Assembly (NCBI RefSeq): GCF_009380165.1 | Contig: NZ_WHUF01000005.1 | Location: 124,001 to 188,000 of the forward strand | Direction of reading: 5' to 3' | Length of the DNA: 64,000 nucleotides | Source: Rugamonas rivuli | Lineage (GTDB): Bacteria > Pseudomonadota > Gammaproteobacteria > Burkholderiales > Burkholderiaceae_D | Shown: one piece after another, positions 36,695 to 43,428 of the stretch | Position numbering within the stretch: the first letter of the stretch is position 1 | Layout of the letters: each line of letters starts with the position of its first letter | Program-made: the position numbers and the translations under genes | The notes under the pieces: generated by a model | Told to the model about the DNA's origin: nothing | What the model saw: the letters and a program-made list of their open reading frames with translations, nothing else | The model's database searches: none

Positions 36695-36707
36695 TTTAGC
36701 CGCTAAA
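36695..36707. promoter_or_regulatory. KorB operator between kleE and a rightward gene
   Basis: TTTAGCCGCTAAA is an exact KorB-operator match placed between the divergent kleE-korB operon and the gene at 36847. It is positioned to let KorB repress its own operon. Confidence 0.85.
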
Positions 36708-36804
36708 GTCACACGCCACCGCGCCGCCGTCGAACATTGATCTATTCGACATCAGGGTCGCGTTCTATTTGCCTCTCAATCCGGTCAACGACATACTCGA
36801 TCAT

Positions 36805-36826
36805 GAATTTCGAAATATCGAATTTC
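36805..36826. repeat. Direct and inverted repeat before the 36847 gene
   Basis: GAATTTC occurs at 36805-36811 and 36820-36826, and TTCGA-N4-TCGAA forms an inverted repeat at 36809-36822. They lie 21-42 bases before the start of the next gene and could be an operator. Confidence 0.35.
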
Positions 36827-36846
36827 AAAAATAATTGGAGGAAGAC

Positions 36847-37200
36847 ATGAGCGAGCTGATTTTGCATATTCTTGTCCCATCCCGCTACGAGGACATCGGC
36901 GCGTTAGTCGGCGATCTGGCGGCACTGTACGCCTTGCGTGACGCAGTCGACGATGCCATCCACTCCGGCAGCGGCGGCGCACTCCTGACGCAATCCGATG
37001 GCGAAATCTACGCGCTGGCAGTAGTGCGCGAAGAGGATATGACGCACGTCTGCACCAACTACGCCAACGAGATCAGGCCCGTGCGCGCGGAACGTGAGGT
37101 CGTTCCGCTACGCGCGGTGCATCACATGATGGATGCCATCCGTAAGGCCGTTCAGTCGCAATGTGTCCACAGTGATGCAGAGACTCACACGCCGGGATAA
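36847..37200 (+). CDS. Hypothetical 117-residue protein
   Basis: I do not recognise this cytoplasmic protein. It starts MSELILHILVPSRYEDIGAL, has a Gly/Ser turn (DAIHSGSGGALLTQSDGEIYAL) and no membrane segment. GGAGG five bases before the ATG at 36847 fixes the start. The next gene begins two bases after its stop, so it is probably co-transcribed with the AlpA-type regulator. Confidence 0.65.
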   Translation: MSELILHILVPSRYEDIGALVGDLAALYALRDAVDDAIHSGSGGALLTQSDGEIYALAVVREEDMTHVCTNYANEIRPVRAEREVVPLRAVHHMMDAIRKAVQSQCVHSDAETHTPG

Positions 37201-37202
37201 AG

Positions 37203-37526
37203 GTGGCCAACTTGATCCCCAGTAAACAAGAAAGTCGGACGCCCGCGCGTACGCCGGTGGACAGCAGCTTGCGCAACCAAGTTTCTGCAGGGGCACCACC
37301 GACGCCGCACCAAGACTGGCGGCCCATGATTTACCAACACGACCTGCGCTTAATCCGCATAAAGGAAGTGCTCGCGATTTGCGGAATGTCGCGAAGCAGC
37401 ATCTACGACGCCATCAAGAAAGGCGAGTTCCCCGCACCAGTCAAGCTGCGCGGACGCTCCTCCGCCTGGATATGGAGCGAGGTGATCCAGTGGGCGGAAG
37501 GCTGCATCAAGGCCAGTCGCAGATAG
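37203..37526 (+). CDS. AlpA-family helix-turn-helix regulator
   Basis: This protein of up to 107 residues has a C-terminal AlpA/MerR-like winged-helix: LIRIKEVLAICGMSRSSIYDAIKKG, then FPAPVKLRGRSSAWIWSEVIQWAEG. AlpA-type proteins activate integrase or excision genes of P4-like elements. The frame opens at a GTG at 37203; an ATG at 37326 would give a 66-residue protein of usual AlpA length and may be the true start. With the P4-type integrase at 46183-47373 it probably forms the excision control of this element. Confidence 0.8.
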   Translation: MANLIPSKQESRTPARTPVDSSLRNQVSAGAPPTPHQDWRPMIYQHDLRLIRIKEVLAICGMSRSSIYDAIKKGEFPAPVKLRGRSSAWIWSEVIQWAEGCIKASRR

Positions 37527-37914
37527 GCAAGTGACGAGGGGCCTTCTCATCGGTCAGCGATCAACGCATTGCATCAAATCGATCAGCAGCAGCGAGCTAT
37601 TTATTCCTGGATAAGCTCAACGTTTCTTGTTGTACGTTTTTTTCAAACCAAAATTTTCATTTTTTCAATAGGTGAGCGTCGGTATGCTGGATGATTAAAG
37701 CAGACAACTATCCGTTTTCACCAGCGGGGCAGGCTACAGCATTGCCATCGCTTGAGTTAGAAAGTCGGTAGGATGGCTGTTGAATGGCATGGCCGCTCGG
37801 CCCAAGCAGCAGTTATCAGCGGATGAAAATGTAGCCTCGCTGAGACAACGTTGAAAAGCTTGCTGCGGCATTAGTGGTCGACCCTGTCGACTTGTTTAGT
37901 TCTTAACGCCCCGT
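37527..37914. other. Non-coding stretch left of the IS110 element
   Basis: About 390 bases contain no supported gene. I see no strong repeat or terminator. The IS110 left boundary must lie between here and about 37920. Confidence 0.4.
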
Positions 37915-38142
37915 TACTATATACAGACCTTGATCCTCAAGGTTTTGGCCAGCCAAGTTCGGCATGATTGTTGCACCCAGTCGTCCATGATCCGGGGGGT
38001 GTTGTCACCGAACTTGGTGGGTGGCTGGTGATCGCTGATAGGGACTTGCTCCAGGAAAAGCCTGAGGCCATCCGTAACGTGGATGCCGAGACCTGCTGCC
38101 GTAAGCCCTTGGCCATTAGAACCTCTTGTAGCGGGAGGTCGC
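37915..38142 (+). ncRNA. Candidate IS110 bridge RNA region
   Basis: The ~230-base non-coding 5' end of the IS110-family element contains complementary segments, for example AAGTTCGG (37957-37964) and CCGAACTT (38008-38015), bounding an imperfect hairpin with a long loop. IS110-group transposases use an RNA from this end that base-pairs with both donor and target DNA. The fold and boundaries are not computed, so this is a positional inference. Confidence 0.4.
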
Positions 38143-39348
38143 ATGAACGCGATTGAACATTACGATGCTGTAGACGTTTTTATTGGCGTTGACGTTGGCA
38201 AAGGCGAACACCATGCCGTTGCACTTAGCAGAGTCGGCAAACGCTTATTCGATAAAGCCCTGCCGAATGACGAAACGAGACTGCGCGCACTGATTTCCAG
38301 TCTCAAGGAACATGGCAAACTGCTGCTGGTCGTTGATCAGCCTACAACCATCGGAGCATTGCCAGTGACCGTCGCCAGAGCTGAGGGTATCCTGGTGGCT
38401 TATCTTCCCGGCCTTGCCATGCGCCGAATTGCGGAGTTGCACGCAGGCGAAGCCAAGACCGACGCGCGAGATGCCGCCATCATCGCCGAAGCGGCACGCT
38501 CTATGCCACATGCGCTGCGTTCACTTCGCCTCGATGACGAACAGTTGGCGGAATTGACCATGCTGTGCGGCTGTGACGATGATCTGGCCGATGAAATTAC
38601 ACAGACAAGTAACCGTATTCGCGGACTTCTGACACAAATCCATCCTGCACTAGAGCGTGTACTTGGCCCACGGCTTGACCACCCGGCTGTGCTGGATCTG
38701 CTGCAGCGGCATCCCTCACCGGCTAGCCTTGCTGCCGTCAGCGAGAAGAGCCTAGCGAACAAATTCAGCAAGCTCGCGCCGAGAATGGGCAACGGCTTGG
38801 CCCATGAAATTTGCTTGGCTCTTTCCGAGCAAACGGTGATTGTGCCAGGAACGAACGCCGCCACGATTGTCTTGCCGCGCTTGGCACACCAGCTCGCGGC
38901 CCTACGCAGTCAGCGTGATGAAGTCGCCCAGGAAGTTGAGCGACTGGTGCAAGCGCACCCTCTTTACTCGGTCCTGACCAGCATGCCAGGAGTCGGCGTC
39001 AGGACCGCTGCCCGACTCCTGACAGAGGTCGCTGCTAAAGCGTTTGCCTCGGCCGCTCACCTCGCCGCTTATGCTGGACTGGCCCCGGTCACACGTCGAT
39101 CAGGCTCTTCGATTCGCGGAAAACATCCATCAAGACGCGGGAACAAGGTGCTCAAACGAGCATTGTTCTTGCCGGCGTTTGGGGCGCTGCGAGACCCTGT
39201 CTCGCGAGCTTACTATGCGAGAAAGATCGGCCAAGGCAAACGGCACAACCAAGCGCTGATCGCTCTCGCCAGGCGTCGCTGCGACGTGATGTACGCCATG
39301 ATGCGAGACGGAATACTTTATTGCTCCGCGCCGCTTACAACTGCTTGA
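38143..39348 (+). mobile_element. IS110-family transposase (intact)
   Basis: This 401-residue transposase has an N-terminal RuvC-like DEDD domain: FIGVDVGKGEHHAVAL, then KTDARDAAIIAEAAR. A coiled middle follows, and a C-terminal Tnp_20-type domain (MPGVGVRTAARLLTEV, then APVTRRSGSSIRGKHPSRRG with the conserved serine). GGGAGG precedes the ATG at 38143. No frameshift or stop is seen, so it may be active. The 3' end of the element is near GACGAAGGACATAGGGACAC at about 39348-39367; a degenerate inverted copy of this end lies at 45598. Confidence 0.92.
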
Positions 39349-39540
39349 CGAAGGACATAGGGACACTCCCCCTTTTTGTCAAACACGTGATCGACCGGAC
39401 GATTGATTATGACTGTTAGCAAGCCTATGCAGCTGGAATAGTAGTTCGTCTGGAACAAAACCTAACCGTTGGATTCTGCAAGCGAAGGATAGAAAAGCGG
39501 CAGATGGAATCACATCTAATCTCGATTATTGAACTGAAAT

Positions 39541-39564
39541 AAAAAACGGCACCTGAAGGTGCCG
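39541..39564 (-). terminator. Terminator for the bacteriocin gene
   Basis: Read leftward, GGCACC-TTCA-GGTGCC with flanking C/G pair is followed by TTTTTT. It lies 114 bases beyond the bacteriocin stop codon on the same strand, with no other gene between. Confidence 0.7.
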
Positions 39565-39677
39565 TTCTTCCTGCAGCAAGCTGGTTTCCCTTCAACGTAA
39601 CGCCGAATGATTTGTTCGGTCGCGTCCACTTCGCTGTCCGCCAGTGTTGCTATTGAATCCACATATTAGACAGGCGA

Positions 39678-39884
39678 TTAGGCGCCCATATTACCGCCGT
39701 TTATGGCGGTCATTTCCGGGGTCATGTGCATACCGACGTTACTACGACCGGTATTGGCCAGCCAACCAGCGTAAGCTTTTACGCCTTCAAATAAAGCGCT
39801 ACCGAGGGCGCCAACGACAATGTCCCCTGCAAGAGAACGACCACCAGAAACTACTTCGATTTCAGCTTGTGTCAATTCTTTCAT
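39678..39884 (-). CDS. Double-glycine-leader bacteriocin/microcin precursor
   Basis: This 68-residue peptide begins MKELTQAEIEVVSGG, a textbook double-glycine leader with the conserved hydrophobic positions and acidic residues, predicted to be cut after Gly15. The 53-residue core starts RSLAGDIVVGALGSALFEGV. It is rich in Gly and Ala with GxxxG-like spacing and has no cysteine, as in class II microcins and unmodified class IIb-type bacteriocins. GGAGG five bases before the ATG fixes the start. An AT-rich leader with TTGACA at 39973-39978 and TATACA at 39954-39959 (short 13-base spacer) is a weak promoter candidate. The matching exporter is encoded at 42142-45579. Target and exact class are unknown. 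Confidence 0.85.
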   Translation of the reverse strand: MKELTQAEIEVVSGGRSLAGDIVVGALGSALFEGVKAYAGWLANTGRSNVGMHMTPEMTAINGGNMGA

Positions 39885-40060
39885 TTTTCCTCCAAAGATT
39901 TCAGAAATAAAGCATGTAATACGCAGCCTTAATTAGAGGCCGCGAAGAGAGTCTGTATAAGATATTTTATTTTGTCAACTAAAATTGCTAAAACAAAATA
40001 AAAGTTTCCAATTTAGCTTATCTTACAAATGTAATATTCTCATTGTCGTTCTGATTTTGA

Positions 40061-40168
40061 AATTCTATCCAATTATAACTGCCTGATAATTCTATCCAAT
40101 TCTAACGGCCAGATAATTCTATCCAATTCTAACGACAAACCAATTCTATCCAATTCTAACGACTTGAC
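40061..40168. repeat. Four 27-bp tandem repeats
   Basis: Four units start at exactly 27-base spacing (40061, 40088, 40115, 40142), each beginning AATTCTATCCAATTCTAACG with small changes, the first being the most divergent. They lie about 180 bases upstream of the bacteriocin start. They could be iteron-like protein-binding sites, a transposon-end array or a regulatory array. Confidence 0.8.
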
Positions 40169-40500
40169 TTTTGCTCAGGGCCTCGAATAAACGAAGATTC
40201 TGGGTTGAACGCTGAAAGAGTTGCGCGGCGAGTGGAGGCGCTGCCGTTACCCGGATCTGATTCTGTAGATTTTGTCCAGGGCAGCAATTTCGGCCGTGCG
40301 GAAGGACGTTAGTCTTTACAGCGCCACGATACCGGTGACTCTCGGTAGGGATAGCGTTGCAAGTTGTAGGCGGCGACATTCAAGTTAAGATGTAACGCTT
40401 GTGGCGTCAGCCGCAGCGAGCGGAGCGAAGTCGACACGCTGCTCCAGCGTCCGTAGCGCATCGAACTCGTTAAACTTCGCTCCACATTCTTGGTCAGCAA
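40146..40500 (-). pseudogene. Possible transposase remnant
   Basis: Two short leftward frames (40146-40379 and 40309-40500) read like the 3' end of a degraded gene broken by a frameshift. The phrase LTPQALHLNLNVAAYNLQRY is reminiscent of transposase C-termini. There is no start signal. The family cannot be named from the sequence. Confidence 0.3.
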
Positions 40501-40803
40501 ACTGGCCGTATTTGATCATCAGTATCGGGGCAGAGTCAGCGTCAGATCTTCGACATCGTGACAGAGTTGTGGTTTCTCCCGGGGTTCCCGAAGCTTCGCT
40601 AAAAGTCGAATATATTGCACAAGTCCAAACATCTGGGTTACGCTACCGCTTATACCACTTGCCTCTAGCATCAAGCATCAAGCACACACATCTCATGAAC
40701 TTTTAGCAATATAAAACAAGGCGCGAAATACGAGTTCCTTAGATTTAGTATTCCCATTGATATCTCATCGCCATGTTTTATTTGGCTCCGAGAGGAGAAA
40801 TAA

Positions 40804-40971
40804 TTGAAAAAAAATATAAAAACCTTTATTGCTACAGCACTTGGATCTGTGATTTACGATTTGACTTTTCATGGTTCATTAAATTTTTTTAAAGCTTTTT
40901 TTATTAGCGCATGTTTCTTCACACTATTTTTTCTTATTGAAAAATTGAAAAATTGGATAAGCTCAGCTTAA
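40804..40971 (+). CDS. Small 55-residue membrane peptide (immunity candidate)
   Basis: An unlisted small gene starts at TTG 40804 with AGGAGA six bases upstream. The product has a basic start (MKKNIKTFIATALGSVIYDL), one or two hydrophobic helices (FFKAFFISACFFTLFFLIE) and a basic end (KLKNWISSA). It is AT-rich like its surroundings. Single-helix or double-helix peptides of this size next to double-glycine bacteriocins are often immunity proteins that sit in the inner membrane, so this is a good candidate, though it could be a second secreted peptide lacking a leader. Confidence 0.6.
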   Translation: MKKNIKTFIATALGSVIYDLTFHGSLNFFKAFFISACFFTLFFLIEKLKNWISSA

Positions 40972-41284
40972 TAACATAAAGCTTTCATCTTATAAATTCA
41001 TATAGGGCATCAGAGATTTTGAAAGGTACAGTAATTCCTCCATTAAGTCGCATGGATGATGATGCGATTCGGTCGGCCTGCAAAACCATATCCACTAAAG
41101 CTCATCGGATTTTTCTCTAAGCGCACTGTTTAGCCTTCTCAAAGTAAGTAGTTTTTTCCCTGCTACAAACATTGAAGGATTTGAAACATCGCGCCCCAAT
41201 CCAAAGCGGTATTAGCGCTCCTCGAAAACATAGAGAGGGGTGAGTTTATGGGCTAACATCTTAGGTTAGGAATCGCTGTTAAAC
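40972..41284. other. Non-coding AT-rich stretch in the bacteriocin island
   Basis: About 310 bases between the small membrane peptide and the CPBP-like gene. A short frame near 41052-41120 (beginning MDDDAIRSACKTIS) lacks a ribosome site and is not called. No repeat or terminator is obvious. Confidence 0.35.
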
Positions 41285-41848
41285 TTGCGACATTTCCGAC
41301 TCAAAGAAGATGTTCTTATCGATTACTATTTTCTAATTTATACTATGGAAGTAATTTATAATATTGTTTCAAAACGGTTAGACAAGAGCGGAAGGTCCAG
41401 TTTATTCTCGACAACTTTTTCTGCTATCCCTTTTACGCTCATTCCGTCTCTCCTACTATATGCCACCGCAATAGTAAGCTCTTCTTTATTTTTCCATAAT
41501 TCAAGCTTGAATGCCCCAGCACAAACTCTAACAATTCTGAATTTTTTAGGTGTTGGATTGCTTGCTCCTCTTTTTGAGACCTTAATACTCGGTGCCTTAG
41601 CGATCTTGCTAAGGAATATAGGAATTAATAAATCGGCGTGCGCAACGATTTTGGCTGTGTTATTTGGTGCAGCACATGGTTTTATCTCACCATTATGGTT
41701 CTTTGGCACGGTCTGGTCGTTTTATGTTTTTACGATACTTTTTCTCATTTGGCTAAAGGCATCCAAGTTTCTTGCCTTTGTCGCCGCTTTTTTACCCCAC
41801 ATGATGATTAACTCAATACTCATCTTGGCGACGGCTTTTTTTGACTGA
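41285..41848 (+). CDS. CPBP-like membrane protein, bacteriocin immunity or processing candidate
   Basis: This polytopic protein of 187 residues has about five hydrophobic helices. It resembles the CPBP (Abi) intramembrane protease family: a FGAAH motif at 127-131 (FxxxH) and HMMIN at 172-176 (HxxxN). The first motif is degenerate, with a single E98 in LFETLILGA instead of EExxxR, so peptidase activity is doubtful. CPBP proteins are frequent bacteriocin self-immunity proteins. The frame opens at TTG 41285 (weak AGGA upstream); ATG 41345 is the alternative. It has no GC-rich codon bias, unlike the exporter genes. Confidence 0.7.
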   Translation: MRHFRLKEDVLIDYYFLIYTMEVIYNIVSKRLDKSGRSSLFSTTFSAIPFTLIPSLLLYATAIVSSSLFFHNSSLNAPAQTLTILNFLGVGLLAPLFETLILGALAILLRNIGINKSACATILAVLFGAAHGFISPLWFFGTVWSFYVFTILFLIWLKASKFLAFVAAFLPHMMINSILILATAFFD

Positions 41849-42141
41849 GGCGAACCTCGAAAAATGCTTCAGTTCTAGCATAATATCGAGGTACCGATGC
41901 TGACTTAATTTCTATGACCAGATACGACCTGGACAACTTCAAAAACAAGTTTCATCTGCGACTAGAGGAACGCAAGTTGTTTCTAAAAAGGGGCATTTTT
42001 TCGCGTCTCTCCAGTTTAAGGGCTGTCGCTGAATAATAATTTTTTGTCACAAAATAACAACTGCACACGGCGCCCGTCCTATTTATTCATAAAAAAAATT
42101 AGGGCGCCATTACCAACAAAGGCTATTTCGCGAAGAATTTT
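41849..42141. other. Region upstream of the exporter operon
   Basis: This stretch holds an inverted repeat, GGCGCCC (42069-42075) and GGGCGCC (42102-42108), around an AT-rich TATTTATTCAT segment that could be a promoter under operator control. A 40-codon frame at 41914-42036 (MTRYDLDNFKNKFH...) has no ribosome site; it may be a gene remnant. Confidence 0.4.
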
Positions 42142-43413
42142 ATGAGCATCAAACAGTTATACCGGTCCGAAGCGCTCGACGCGCGGCAAGTCAGATGGCT
42201 TGGTGAAATAGTATTAGTCCGCCCAATGACTTTTTCCTTTCTATGTACATTCGCTGTGGCGCTGGCGGCAGTGATTCTTATTTTTCTGTTTTTCTGCTCC
42301 TACACCAAGCGTGTCACCGTTACCGGGCTGTTGCTTCCTGACTTGGGCCTAGTAAAGATCTACACCCCTCAGTTCGGTATCGTCGAGAGAAAGAATGTGG
42401 TCGAGGGGCAAGCCGTTAAGCGGGGCGACGTCTTGTATGTTCTGTCAAGCGAACGCCAAAGCAGTACCCAAGGCGGCATACAGGCGTCCATCAGCAGACA
42501 AGTCAACGTCCGTCAAGAATCCTTGCTGGATGAGCTGGACAAGACGCGTCGCTTGCAACAGGACGAAAGCGCCGCGCTGGTCAAGAAAATCGATGCCTTG
42601 GAATCGGAACTGGCCAAGATCAACAGTCAGATCGAGGGCCAGTCCAGCCGCATCAAACTCGCAGAGGACGCCGTGGTGCGGATGCGCGACCTATCTGCGC
42701 AAAACTTTATATCCAAAGAGCAGTTACAACAAAAGCAGGCAGACCTACTCGATCAACGAGCCCGTCTGCAGGCACTGGAACGCGATCACATCAACACCAG
42801 ACGCGACCTGACGAGCCAACGAGACGAGCTGACAAGCCTGCCGCTGCGGCATCAGAACCAGCTCGCGCAGCTTAAGCGAGGCATCACCAGTCTCAGCCAG
42901 GAGTTGACCGAAAGCGAAGCCAAGCGCCGGCTTGAACTCACGGCACCGGAAGCAGGCATCGCGACGGCGGTCGTAGCTGAAATTGGCCAGATGATCGATG
43001 GCAGCAAGCCATTGGTCAGCATCGTTCCCGCAGGTGCGAGGTTACAGGCACAGCTGTACGCACCGAGCAAAGCTATTGGCTTCGTCAAGCCTGGCGATAA
43101 GGTGCTGCTGCGCTATCAAGCCTACCCTTACCAGAAGTTCGGCCAGGCGCAGGGTAGCGTCGCGTTCGTTTCCAAGATCGCGCTGTCCGGCAACGAACTC
43201 GCCAGCATGACCAACGCCGTTGGTAACGGCACCCTCGGTAGCGAACCGTTGTACCGCATCACCGTCAATTTGGTCACTCAGACCGTGAACGCCTATGGGC
43301 AGCCTCAAAAGCTGCAAGCAGGAATGTCGCTTGACGCGGACATACTGCAAGAACGTCGGCGCCTCTACGAGTGGGTGTTGGAACCGCTGTACAGCCTTAC
43401 CGGCAAACTTTGA
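42142..43413 (+). CDS. HlyD/CvaA-type membrane fusion protein of the bacteriocin exporter
   Basis: This 423-residue periplasmic adaptor has one N-terminal membrane helix (about 29-52). A split lipoyl domain follows (VTVTGLLLPDLGLVKIYTPQ and later LTAPEAGIATAVVAEIGQMI), with a long alpha-helical hairpin between (about 115-255). A beta-barrel domain lies near the end (APSKAIGFVKPGDKVLLRYQ). In class I microcin/colicin V systems such a protein links the C39 ABC transporter to a TolC-type outer-membrane channel. No TolC gene is nearby, so a host TolC would be used. It precedes the ABC gene by 15 bases. Confidence 0.92.
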   Translation: MSIKQLYRSEALDARQVRWLGEIVLVRPMTFSFLCTFAVALAAVILIFLFFCSYTKRVTVTGLLLPDLGLVKIYTPQFGIVERKNVVEGQAVKRGDVLYVLSSERQSSTQGGIQASISRQVNVRQESLLDELDKTRRLQQDESAALVKKIDALESELAKINSQIEGQSSRIKLAEDAVVRMRDLSAQNFISKEQLQQKQADLLDQRARLQALERDHINTRRDLTSQRDELTSLPLRHQNQLAQLKRGITSLSQELTESEAKRRLELTAPEAGIATAVVAEIGQMIDGSKPLVSIVPAGARLQAQLYAPSKAIGFVKPGDKVLLRYQAYPYQKFGQAQGSVAFVSKIALSGNELASMTNAVGNGTLGSEPLYRITVNLVTQTVNAYGQPQKLQAGMSLDADILQERRRLYEWVLEPLYSLTGKL

Positions 43414-43428
43414 TAAGCAAACTTACGT

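Noticed and set aside
40061-40168. CRISPR array
   Set aside because: The 27-base units are directly tandem without spacers and no cas gene is near.
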